Assembly: GCA_013003415.1 (NCBI GenBank)
Contig: JABDJR010000539.1
Location: 1-6,679 of the forward strand
Source of the DNA: Candidatus Eiseniibacteriota bacterium
Lineage (GTDB): Bacteria > Eisenbacteria > RBG-16-71-46 > JABDJR01
Length of the DNA: 6,679 nucleotides
Direction: 5' to 3'
The notes below the pieces were generated by a model, which was not told the DNA's origin, searched no databases, and was given only the letters and a program-made list of their open reading frames with translations. This document shows positions 1-6,679 of this stretch, one piece after another. Made by a program: the position numbers and the translations under genes. The first letter of the stretch is position 1; each line of letters begins with the position of its first letter.

Positions 1-1
1 G

Positions 2-3000
2 TTGTGGCCCGATCCTAACCTAGGACCCGCCATTCCGGCATTGAAGCTCATGCTCAAGCATGACGCAGCCCACAAGGTGAAGATCGCCATCAATGGTCGG
101 GAGACAAGCGCGCTTCTTTTCGACAATCAGGTCATCAACCTAACCAAAACGGTTGCGGTCACAACCTGGCGTGGATTACCGCTTTCGGAGGGCGACAACC
201 TTATTGTTGTTCAGTGCTTTGATGAAAACGGTGAGGTTCAAGCGAGCACTGAGAGAACGATTCATTTCGCAAGCGCACCCGTCCGTGCGGAGTTGATCAA
301 AGATCGGTCTGTACTCACCGCCGATGGTACAACCCAACCCATCTTGGCCATTCGATTCCTTGACAAAGATGGATATCCGGCTCGCGAAGGTGTTGTGGGT
401 ACCTATGAAATAGACGCGCCTTATGTTGCGCAGCAAGCTATCGACGACCTTCAGGATCGACCGGTGGTCGGAAACAACCGAGGACTGCGCTTTGTGGTCG
501 GTCCGGATGGAATAGCTTGGATTCGTTTGCAACCCACGACCCAGTCCGGAGAGGTCACCCTAAGGCTTCCTTTCCCGCAGTGGGAACAGGAAGTTCGGGC
601 CTGGCTCCAACCGGCCCCGCGTGACTGGATCTTGGTTGGGTTTGCCGAAGGAACGGTGGGCTACAACACTCTCAGTGAAAACGTTGAAACCATTCCCGAT
701 CGCGGGGGCGACGGTGAGATCTACGAGGACGGCCAGGTTTCGTTCTTTGCCAAGGGCCAGATCAAAGGCGAATGGCTTCTGACCGTGGCTTTGAACTCGG
801 ACCGGAAGCCCAGCCGCGAGCAACTGTTTCGCCAGATCGATCCCAACGCCTACTACTCCTTGTATGCGGATCGGACGGTGCAACAATACGACGCCCAGAG
901 TACCGGTCCTCTCTATGTGAAACTCGAACGCGCCCAGTTTTATGCGCTCTTCGGTGATTTCCAAACCGGAATGACGGTAACCGAGCTGAGTCGCTATAAC
1001 CGTGTTTTCCGCGGTTTCAAGACAGAGTACGCTTCTCCTTCCGCCAACATCACGGGATTTGTCACCGACACCCGACAGGGTTTTGCCAAAGAAGAGATCC
1101 GTGGCGACGGTGTCTCCGGGCCATACGCGCTTTCCGCCAACAATCTGGTACTGAACTCGGAGCACGTTTATATCGAGACACGGGATCGGTTCCGTACGGA
1201 GATCGTCACCTCTCGATCCACCCTAGCTCGCCACCTGGATTACACCATCGACTATCAAGCGGGAACCCTCACCTTCCGCGAGCCCGTGTTCAGTCGCGAC
1301 GCTGATCTGAACCCCATTTTCATTGTGGTGGACTACGAGACCTACACCACCGCCGAAGCCTCCCTCAACTATGGGGTGCGAGGTGAACTTGGCACCTCGA
1401 ACCAACGGATTCGAGCCGGAGCTACCTACGTTCACGAGGAGGGCGGGACCGCAGAAGGAGATCTCATCGGTGCCGATGCTGAAGTGTTCCTGAGAGCGGC
1501 CACGCGTTTGCGGGCCGAACTCGCTCACAGTTCTAGAACTCGGGTTGAAGGAAAAGCGGATGCCCTAGCCTACCTTGGAGAATTGGAACACCAGTCAGCG
1601 ATCGCATCCGGACGCCTGTATTACCGGGAGCAAGAGGAAGGCTTTGGGTTCGGTCAGCAAAACCTTACGGAAGCCGCTTCAAGAAAGTTTGGTGCCGAAG
1701 CCAAATCTGAATTGGGCTCTCGTTTTAACCTAAAGGGCCTTGCCTACCGCCATCGAAACCTGTCCACCGACGCGAATCGTGATGTTATTGAATCTGATTT
1801 GGAGCTGATCCAAGAATACGTCACGCTCCGATCCGGATTCCGTTTCGCTCAGGATAAACTTGAGGACGGTTCGCTTCAGATTTCACGACAGGTCACTACC
1901 GGAGCCAACTCTTCCCTTTGGAAGGGCCGCGTGGATCTGCGTTTGCAACATGATCAGTCCTTAGACGGGGCCAATGCGAACCAGGCGTATCCCACCCGCA
2001 CTTTGTTTGGGGCCAGCCTCAAACTCACCGATGACTGGAAGCTTTTCGGAGAAGAAGAACTCACTCACGGCGACAGTGGCAACACCACGATCTCTCGCGT
2101 GGGACTGGAAGCAAAACCCTGGGCCGGTTCCACGGTTACAAGCTCCGTGGAGCGGCAGCCTGGCGATGCCGGAAGTCGCTTGCGTTCCAACTTTGGACTG
2201 AAACAGTCCCTTCAGCTTTCGGAGCATTGGCTAGTGGATGGCGGCTTAGAACATAGCAACACCACCCTCACAGGTTCCGGGGATGCCATCTTCCCCAACG
2301 CCCCTTCCCCTTCCGGGTCGGGTCAAGACTTTGTCGCCTTCTTTGGCGGTGGCGCCTACCAAGATGTTTACTGGTCAGCATCGGGAAGACTAGAGTTCCG
2401 TTTCACCGACTCCGACGATCGTGTGTTCGTAAACCTTGGCGCAACCGGTGAGCCGAAGCCGGGGCTTGGTCTGGGCTTTTCAGGGCGACTGAGTTTCGCC
2501 AGCGGTTCGAACGGTAACAAGCGCTCCGAGCACGCCTTGAGATTGGCGCTGGCTCACCGCCCTCGTGAACACAACTGGACCATTCTGGACAAACTTGAAC
2601 TACACACCCTGAAAGAAACGGGTACCGCGACCGACTCGGAGAGCTGGCGAGTGGTGAACAACTTTGGTAGCAACTGGCGTTTTGGTCGTGGGCAAGTGAG
2701 CGCTCAGTATGGTTCTAAGTACGCTCGCTACGAACTGGTGGGGCAAGACCTCAGTGGCTACACCGATCTTTTGGGAGCGGAATTGCGTCACGATCTCTCC
2801 GACATCTTTGATATCGGACTTCGAGGGCAAAGCCTACATGGCTACAAGAGCGGCACCATGGACTACAGCGCCGGCGTTTCTTTGGGCATGAATGTGTTGG
2901 AGAACAGCTGGGTTAGCCTTGGCTACAACCTACTGGGCTTCCATGACGAAGACTTCTCGCGCGCAAGCTATACCGCGCAAGGCCCGTTCCTTACCTTCCG

Positions 3001-3052
3001 GTTGAAGTTTGACCAGGCCACCGTGCGATCTTTAGTGGGAGGCGATCAATGA
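2..3052 (+). CDS. Large outer-membrane beta-barrel surface protein with Ig/invasin-like N-terminal domains, 5' partial
   Basis: The frame is open from the window edge, so the true start, signal peptide and any further N-terminal domains lie upstream; 1016 codons are visible. Residues about 1-90 look like an Ig-like fold with GLPLSEGDN at 58-66. Residues about 92-200 resemble a Big-1/invasin-like domain (SVLTADGTTQP, then a PDGIAWIRLQPTTQSGEVTLRL-type ending). A conserved module follows: RDWILVGFAEGTVGYN at 207-222, a NSEHVYIETRDRFR stretch from 385 and DYTIDYQAGTLTFREPV at 413-429. From about 435 to the end the sequence alternates polar and hydrophobic/aromatic residues in short strands, as in a large outer-membrane barrel, closing with GYNLLGFHDEDF (from 974) and GPFLTFRLKFDQ. 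I recall this combination from very large, often DUF11-containing envelope proteins of proteobacteria. The molecular function is unknown; adhesion, or display of the coupled downstream protein, is inference. The barrel call is fairly sure, the role is not. Confidence 0.8.
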   Translation: MWPDPNLGPAIPALKLMLKHDAAHKVKIAINGRETSALLFDNQVINLTKTVAVTTWRGLPLSEGDNLIVVQCFDENGEVQASTERTIHFASAPVRAELIKDRSVLTADGTTQPILAIRFLDKDGYPAREGVVGTYEIDAPYVAQQAIDDLQDRPVVGNNRGLRFVVGPDGIAWIRLQPTTQSGEVTLRLPFPQWEQEVRAWLQPAPRDWILVGFAEGTVGYNTLSENVETIPDRGGDGEIYEDGQVSFFAKGQIKGEWLLTVALNSDRKPSREQLFRQIDPNAYYSLYADRTVQQYDAQSTGPLYVKLERAQFYALFGDFQTGMTVTELSRYNRVFRGFKTEYASPSANITGFVTDTRQGFAKEEIRGDGVSGPYALSANNLVLNSEHVYIETRDRFRTEIVTSRSTLARHLDYTIDYQAGTLTFREPVFSRDADLNPIFIVVDYETYTTAEASLNYGVRGELGTSNQRIRAGATYVHEEGGTAEGDLIGADAEVFLRAATRLRAELAHSSRTRVEGKADALAYLGELEHQSAIASGRLYYREQEEGFGFGQQNLTEAASRKFGAEAKSELGSRFNLKGLAYRHRNLSTDANRDVIESDLELIQEYVTLRSGFRFAQDKLEDGSLQISRQVTTGANSSLWKGRVDLRLQHDQSLDGANANQAYPTRTLFGASLKLTDDWKLFGEEELTHGDSGNTTISRVGLEAKPWAGSTVTSSVERQPGDAGSRLRSNFGLKQSLQLSEHWLVDGGLEHSNTTLTGSGDAIFPNAPSPSGSGQDFVAFFGGGAYQDVYWSASGRLEFRFTDSDDRVFVNLGATGEPKPGLGLGFSGRLSFASGSNGNKRSEHALRLALAHRPREHNWTILDKLELHTLKETGTATDSESWRVVNNFGSNWRFGRGQVSAQYGSKYARYELVGQDLSGYTDLLGAELRHDLSDIFDIGLRGQSLHGYKSGTMDYSAGVSLGMNVLENSWVSLGYNLLGFHDEDFSRASYTAQGPFLTFRLKFDQATVRSLVGGDQ
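3037..3042 (+). promoter_or_regulatory. Shine-Dalgarno site for the DUF2341 gene
   Basis: GGGAGG lies six bases ahead of the ATG at 3049, inside the last codons of the upstream gene. It decides the start at 3049 and fits the stop/start overlap ATGA (ATG 3049-3051, TGA 3050-3052). A second ATG follows at once at 3052 (protein begins MM), with nine-base spacing; either gives the same signal peptide. Confidence 0.8.
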
Positions 3053-3126
3053 TGCGACGCTCCTCCCTACTCGGCATCTTCTTGTTCTTGGCCGCGGGCT
3101 TCTTACTGCCAACCACGGCCGAGGCC
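3049..3126 (+). other. Sec signal peptide coding segment
   Basis: This encodes residues 1-26 of the DUF2341 protein. The n-region has two arginines (MMRR), the h-region is rich in L, F, I, A and G, and the c-region ends AEA before QW, a good signal peptidase I site. There is no Cys at +1, so it is not a lipoprotein. It is the only export signal for the combined 3049-6495 frame. Confidence 0.85.
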
Positions 3127-4002
3127 CAGTGGATGGCCGGCTGGTGCCAGCGGCGCCCCCTGAGCATTGTCGAACAGAACGGCAGCAATCTGACCAATTA
3201 CCAAGTGCGCGTCGATATCACTTGGAACGCCAACATGAACCCCGACTTCTCGGATTTGCGGTTTACTTTGGGCGACGGCACGACGTTAGTCGACTATTGG
3301 GTGGAACAGTTCGTGGCGTCCACTTCCGCCATCGTTTGGGTAGAAGTGCCGAGTATTCCAGCCTCCGGTTCAACAAACCTCTATCTGTACTACGGAAACT
3401 CTGGAGCTAGCTCCGCGAGCAACGGGGCCAACACCTGGATCTTCTTCGACGGTGGCTCAAATGGTTGGACGAACCAATCGGCGGGTGGCTCGGCCGAACT
3501 CAACACGTCGGCTTTCGGATTCCCCACCAACCGACGTCGGAGCGGGAATGACCCCAGAGGGGGTTGGAAACCGCTCGGGGCCACCGTCTCTGACTTTCGG
3601 CTTCTGGCGCGGGACCAACGAACCAACAACAGTGGCTGGGATCGCTACGGACTTGAGAATAATGCTGAGAATGGGTACGGAATTCGGCGGCGAGCCGGCA
3701 CAAACAACAATGGTGCGTTTGGTTACGAAAGACGCACGGGCGGCACTTCCAGCAACGCAAACCAAACTACGTTGAGTCAGCCGAGAAACAATTGGTACAT
3801 CGTGGAGCTGACGCGTCACGGAAACGGCAACCTTCGGGCCGCCCTGCACCAAGATGATCACAGTCTGATCGGAGCCGTGTCCGGAGTAGACAACACCCAC
3901 ACCAGTTTTACCCGCTTTTCTATGCGCGGTGGGCCGAACTACTACCTGGACTGGGTTGCGGTCGGAAACTTTGTTCAGAATGAGCCAACGGCGGCTATGT
4001 GA
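3049..4002 (+). CDS. Secreted DUF2341 plus LamG-like protein; apparent N-terminal part of a longer protein cut by TGA
   Basis: Start chosen from the GGGAGG site and the four-base overlap with the upstream gene. Residues 1-26 are a Sec signal peptide: MMRR positive end, hydrophobic SSLLGIFLFLAAGFLL, and a cleavage site after PTTAEA before QW. Residues about 27-117 match a DUF2341-type domain: WCQRRPLSI near the start, NYQVRVDITW, DFSDLRF, VDYWVE, WVEVPSIPASGSTNLYLYYGN. Residues about 118-310 look like a LamG/concanavalin-like jelly-roll, ending in YYLDWVAVGNFV at 298-309. Both domains are common in extracellular, often carbohydrate- or surface-associated proteins; no catalytic site is seen. 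The frame ends at TGA (4000-4002) eight residues after the jelly-roll, and then stays open for another 830 codons that carry matching extracellular domains. The 317-residue product could exist as a short secreted protein, but it is more likely the front of a protein of about 1,148 codons. Confidence 0.85.
   Translation: MMRRSSLLGIFLFLAAGFLLPTTAEAQWMAGWCQRRPLSIVEQNGSNLTNYQVRVDITWNANMNPDFSDLRFTLGDGTTLVDYWVEQFVASTSAIVWVEVPSIPASGSTNLYLYYGNSGASSASNGANTWIFFDGGSNGWTNQSAGGSAELNTSAFGFPTNRRRSGNDPRGGWKPLGATVSDFRLLARDQRTNNSGWDRYGLENNAENGYGIRRRAGTNNNGAFGYERRTGGTSSNANQTTLSQPRNNWYIVELTRHGNGNLRAALHQDDHSLIGAVSGVDNTHTSFTRFSMRGGPNYYLDWVAVGNFVQNEPTAAM
4000..4002 (+). other. In-frame TGA at a domain junction
   Basis: The codons around it are gcg gct atg TGA ttt gaa gcg tac. 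The jelly-roll ends just before it and the SdrD B-like strand VTVFED begins 13 codons after it. The base after the stop is T, not the C of the well-known leaky UGA-C contexts. The only structure seen nearby is a weak five-base stem (4012-4016 with 4025-4029), so no positive signal for readthrough or selenocysteine insertion is visible. Confidence 0.85.
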
Positions 4003-4131
4003 TTTGAAGCGTACAACTGCAGCTTTGTAACTCGATTAGCCGTCACCGTTTTTGAAGATATCTTTGCCGATGGCCTCCCCGGAGCTCAAACGGTTGGAGA
4101 TGCCAATAACCCCGGCAGGAACAACGTACGC

Positions 4132-6495
4132 GTGCGCCTCTATCGAGATGGCGGTGACATGAACCCTAACGGGGGGGATGACCTCCTAGTTCAAACCGTA
4201 ACCACCACCGCGACCGGATCCTTTTCTGCAACCGGGCTGGTGGCCGGGAACTATTGGGTTACCGTGGATTCCCGGGATCTGTCCCCTTCTGCGGGATTTG
4301 CCTCAGGTGGCCAGGGCGATGTATGGGCAGAGCAAACCTATGGCCCGCGAGGGAGCTACTGCGCCGATGATGGCGGTCTGCGCGGGGCCTCAACGCTGCC
4401 CACGGCAGACTATTGCTTTGCCGGACGCACGGCGACCGGATCAGACAACGCCAACAACTTGGCTAGCGCGGAGCATTTAACCAGCATTGCCTTAGTGGAC
4501 TCGGTCGTAAATCTGAATTTTGGTTTCAGCTTCAACGTGGTCACCAACACCGAAGACGATGACGACGACGGAGCCAACCGCACCCAGCAGGGTGGCTTTC
4601 GGCAGTTTATTCAGAATGCAAACGCCTTGAGCGGCGGCAATACGATGCGGTTTGTACCGGTGGAAGCGACCAACGCCAGCGGAAGTGGCGGAAACTGGTG
4701 GAACATCGCCCTCACCAGCTCGCTACCTTCCCTGCAGAACCCAGGAACAGAGATTGATGGGTTTGCCTATCGCTACGACAACCTCTCGCCGCGAAACTCC
4801 AACGGAGGCGTTACCGGCAACAGCGGAGCCCCTGTAGGCACGGGGCCCGACGGTGTGGTGGGCACCGGAGACGAAGTGCTGCTTCCCAACTATGAACGAC
4901 CTGAACTCGAGATCAACGGTACCGACCGCAATCCAGTTTTTGATTTTGTTGGCAGCAACCAACGCGTTAGTAACCTTGGCGTGTACAACGCCGGAGCCAC
5001 AGCCTTTTACGTGGGCGGAGGCACCGGGCAGGTCATCTCAAACAACCTTATTGGACCACGCGCCGACGGTTCCGATCCGGGTGGGGGTTTAAGGGTTGGC
5101 CAGGCTATTAGAACTTACAACTCAGAAGTGAGCATTCTTCAAAACCGGGTTGCTTACCTTGAACTTACCGGCATCTTCGTCTTGGATGCAGCGCTCATTG
5201 AAGAAAACGACCTCTTTGATGTCGCTCGAAGCAACGCCGTCGGCGATGGTATTACGATGGAGAACACGAACAGCCAGACGATTTCCGTGTTGGGAAACCG
5301 TGTGGAGCAGGTTGCTGCCTACGGCATTGAGTCGTGGCAGGCACAGGGTCCCTTTACGATCCGTGACAATACGGTGATTCGCTCAGGCAGACAGGGTGGT
5401 CAGGGTGAGACGGGTGGTATTCGAGTCTTTGGCAACGGGAGTACCGTGACGCAGAACCTGGTGACCCAGGCGGTTGGGGCGGGCATTGTCATCCCTCGTT
5501 TATCCAACGGCACGGTCTCCCAAGGGAATCTGGTTTCACGAAACTCCCTCTTCGACAACGGCGGGCTCGGCCTCGATCTCGACCAAACCACATTGAGCGG
5601 TAACCCCAACGGGGATGGCGTGAGCCCAAACGATGGAGTGACGGTTGCAGGCCAGCAGAACATAGGTCTCGACTACCCTGTGTTCACCCTCGCGACCTAC
5701 TTCAATGGCGATTTGCACCTGGAGGGCTACGTAGGAACTCAGTCCAGCCCCCTGTCCGGAACCTTCACCATTGAGCTTTTCATTGCCGAGGATGATGGCA
5801 ACAACAACGGTGAGGTAGAAGCCGGTGATGGTCAGAACGAGCCGCACGGCGAACCGAAAACCTACTTCCACACATTTACCACCGCACCCGACGGCACGTT
5901 TGTCCAAGACTTTGCCGCGCCCGCGTGGGTGGGCCTTCCAACCGGTCAACTCATCGCAGCCAGCGCTCGCGACGCCTTGAACAACACCTCCGAATTTAGT
6001 TCTCTGCGGGTGATCGTGTTAGGGGCCCCGGACATCACCATTTTGAAGACGTCCCAAGCGATCTATGATCCGGTGAACGAATCGACGAACCCGAAATCGA
6101 TTCCGGGAGCCACCGTCCTGTATGCACTGAACCTCATCAACGATGGTTTTGGGGCGACCGATTCCAGCACGGTGACCATCATTGATCCCCTGCCCAGTGA
6201 AGTGGCCCTGGTGGTGGAGGACATTGCCGGAGTCGGTTCCGGGCCGGTCGCTTTCATGGACGGATTCGTCTCAAGCGGCTTGAACTTCAGCTTTACGAAC
6301 TTTGCTGATACCACCGACAGCGTGGACTTCTCAAACGATGGCGGATTTACCTTTGGGTATGCACCAAGCGCCGGCCCGGACGGAACGGACCCGGCCGTTA
6401 CGCATCTTCGGATTCGACCGGAAGGAGTCTTCCAGAAGTCAAACGGAGTCAGCGATCCGGAGTTTGAAGTGCGATTCCAGGTGAAGGTCCGGTAG
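4132..6495 (+). CDS. SdrD B-like / right-handed beta-helix / DUF11-like surface protein; apparent C-terminal part of the split gene
   Basis: GTG 4132 is the first possible start after the TGA, but a poor one: only a weak AGGA lies 11 bases upstream, there is no signal peptide, and the frame encodes domain sequence back to 4003. Numbering from GTG, residues 1 to about 140 finish an SdrD B-like domain (VRLYRDGGDMNPNGGDD, GLVAGNYWVTVD, NLNFGFSF). An acidic EDDDDD run (4552-4569) leads into GGFRQFIQNANA at 154, a variant of the GSLRQFI/CSLREAI motif that opens many beta-helix proteins. Residues about 154-510 are right-handed beta-helix, rich in I-NN-V and G-I turns, closing with NSLFDNGGLGLDLDQ. 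Residues about 511-632 are an Ig-like sandwich with TFTIELF and ASARDALNNTSEFS. Residues 633-787 are DUF11-like (ITILKTSQAIYDPVN, STVTIIDPLPSEVAL, DFSNDGGFTF, DPAVTHLRI) ending VRFQVKVR. No transmembrane anchor, LPXTG site or autotransporter barrel is seen. The likely role is adhesion or surface structure; this is inferred. Confidence 0.75.
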   Translation: MRLYRDGGDMNPNGGDDLLVQTVTTTATGSFSATGLVAGNYWVTVDSRDLSPSAGFASGGQGDVWAEQTYGPRGSYCADDGGLRGASTLPTADYCFAGRTATGSDNANNLASAEHLTSIALVDSVVNLNFGFSFNVVTNTEDDDDDGANRTQQGGFRQFIQNANALSGGNTMRFVPVEATNASGSGGNWWNIALTSSLPSLQNPGTEIDGFAYRYDNLSPRNSNGGVTGNSGAPVGTGPDGVVGTGDEVLLPNYERPELEINGTDRNPVFDFVGSNQRVSNLGVYNAGATAFYVGGGTGQVISNNLIGPRADGSDPGGGLRVGQAIRTYNSEVSILQNRVAYLELTGIFVLDAALIEENDLFDVARSNAVGDGITMENTNSQTISVLGNRVEQVAAYGIESWQAQGPFTIRDNTVIRSGRQGGQGETGGIRVFGNGSTVTQNLVTQAVGAGIVIPRLSNGTVSQGNLVSRNSLFDNGGLGLDLDQTTLSGNPNGDGVSPNDGVTVAGQQNIGLDYPVFTLATYFNGDLHLEGYVGTQSSPLSGTFTIELFIAEDDGNNNGEVEAGDGQNEPHGEPKTYFHTFTTAPDGTFVQDFAAPAWVGLPTGQLIAASARDALNNTSEFSSLRVIVLGAPDITILKTSQAIYDPVNESTNPKSIPGATVLYALNLINDGFGATDSSTVTIIDPLPSEVALVVEDIAGVGSGPVAFMDGFVSSGLNFSFTNFADTTDSVDFSNDGGFTFGYAPSAGPDGTDPAVTHLRIRPEGVFQKSNGVSDPEFEVRFQVKVR

Positions 6496-6579
6496 ACACA
6501 ACTCGCAGCCCTGCTCTGCAAGACGAAGAACTTCTGTCCTATAAAACGGACGACCTTGCACGAACCTAATTTTGTCGGT
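6496..6579. other. Convergent intergenic gap without a clear terminator
   Basis: These 84 bases separate the TAG of the + strand operon from the TAA of the - strand gene. Small inverted repeats are present (6505-6508 with 6516-6519; 6536-6539 with 6548-6551; 6564-6569 with 6580-6585), but none has a strong GC stem followed by a T run on either strand, so no intrinsic terminator is called. Confidence 0.6.
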
Positions 6580-6679
6580 TTAGGTCTTCTGCTTCTTCTT
6601 CTCGGCCGCGGGGAACAGCACGTTGTTCAGAATCAGCCGGTAGCCCGGTGAGTTCTTGTAGAGAGCGAGGTTGGTAGGA
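6580..6679 (-). CDS. C-terminal fragment of an unidentified convergent gene
   Basis: On the - strand, a frame open from the window edge encodes 32 codons ending with TAA at 6580-6582. The readable residues include NLALYKNSPGYRLILNNVLF followed by a lysine-rich tail AEKKKQKT. The hydrophobic, aromatic strand-like stretch and charged tail look like a real protein C-terminus rather than a chance frame. Too little is visible to name the family. The pattern faintly recalls C-termini of some large hydrolase-like proteins, but I cannot support that. It converges on the surface-protein operon and so belongs to another transcription unit. Confidence 0.55.
   Translation of the reverse strand, partial: PTNLALYKNSPGYRLILNNVLFPAAEKKKQKT

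Larger units (their letters stand above)
3049..6495 (+). pseudogene. Composite modular surface protein gene, interrupted by one in-frame TGA
   Basis: Positions 3049-6495 form a single frame of 1149 codons with one internal TGA at 4000-4002 and a final TAG at 6493-6495. Read through, the domain order is signal peptide, DUF2341, LamG-like jelly-roll, SdrD B-like domain, right-handed beta-helix, Ig-like domain, DUF11-like domain: a coherent secreted modular protein. No in-frame ATG, GTG or TTG occurs between the TGA and GTG 4132, and the intervening codons encode the first strands of the SdrD B-like domain (LAVTVFED at 4036-4059). The halves share one frame, so a single base substitution (for instance from GGA, CGA or TGG) would be enough to break the gene. 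Whether it is a true nonsense mutation, a sequence error or a recoded codon is unresolved. A global code change is unlikely: the upstream gene ends at TGA 3050-3052 right at the next gene's start, and Trp is encoded by TGG throughout. Confidence 0.6.

Noticed and set aside
560..1165. Long open frame on the - strand inside the barrel gene, and similar frames elsewhere on both strands
   Set aside because: They lie wholly within genes whose own frames show clear domains, lack ribosome binding sites and recognisable protein features, and read like antisense or shifted shadows of moderately GC-rich coding sequence.
3050..4002. Alternative genetic code in which TGA is sense
   Set aside because: The barrel gene ends naturally at TGA 3050-3052 next to a clean ribosome binding site and start, TGG is used for Trp throughout, and the other long frames contain no internal TGA.
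4000..4035. TGA as a selenocysteine codon with a downstream hairpin
   Set aside because: The only stem is five weak base pairs (4012-4016 with 4025-4029), the residue context has no CxxU-like redox motif, and the site is a linker between extracellular domains.
3997..4140. Termination-reinitiation to start the second half as a separate gene
   Set aside because: There is no in-frame start between the stop and 4132. The GTG at 3999 leads to a stop after two codons, and GTG 4132 has only a weak, distant AGGA and removes the first strand of a domain.
6564..6585. Inverted repeat acctaa/ttaggt as an intrinsic terminator
   Set aside because: A six-base AT-rich stem with a ten-base loop overlaps the stop codon of the - strand gene, and no T run follows on either strand.

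Overview
The window is almost entirely coding on the + strand. It holds a two-gene set for very large cell-envelope proteins, followed by the 3' end of a convergent gene on the - strand. There are no RNA genes, insertion sequences, CRISPR arrays or long non-coding stretches. The proteins suggest a diderm (Gram-negative) bacterium, probably a proteobacterium or a relative. The first looks like an outer-membrane beta-barrel protein, and the second has a Sec signal peptide followed by a chain of extracellular beta-rich domains. This placement comes from remembered family resemblance, not from a search.

Layout. Positions 2-3052 are the 3' part of a gene that begins upstream of the window: Ig-like and invasin-like domains, a conserved central module, then a long C-terminal barrel. 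Its stop overlaps the next start in an ATGA junction (3049-3052), with a good GGGAGG ribosome binding site ahead of it, so the two genes are almost certainly cotranscribed and translationally coupled. Positions 3049-4002 encode a signal peptide, a DUF2341-type domain and a LamG/concanavalin-like jelly-roll. Translation then meets TGA at 4000-4002. The same frame stays open from 4003 to the TAG at 6493-6495, with an SdrD B-like domain, a right-handed beta-helix, an Ig-like domain and a DUF11-like C-terminal domain.

The main observation is that 3049-6495 reads as one modular secreted protein of about 1,148 codons, split by a single in-frame TGA exactly at a domain junction. No frameshift is involved. 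The downstream part has no credible start of its own: the first candidate, GTG at 4132, cuts off the first strand of a domain, and there is no signal peptide. A nonsense mutation, a sequencing error or recoding would each explain it. Sequence alone cannot decide, but nonsense mutation or sequence error is the simplest reading.

How the genes may work together. A barrel protein coupled to a secreted, beta-helix-bearing modular protein suggests a surface display or adhesion pair. The second protein shows no membrane anchor, autotransporter barrel or obvious sorting tail, so the barrel could be its partner. This is inference. The last 100 bases hold the C-terminus of an unidentified - strand gene, separated from the operon end by 84 bp with no convincing terminator.
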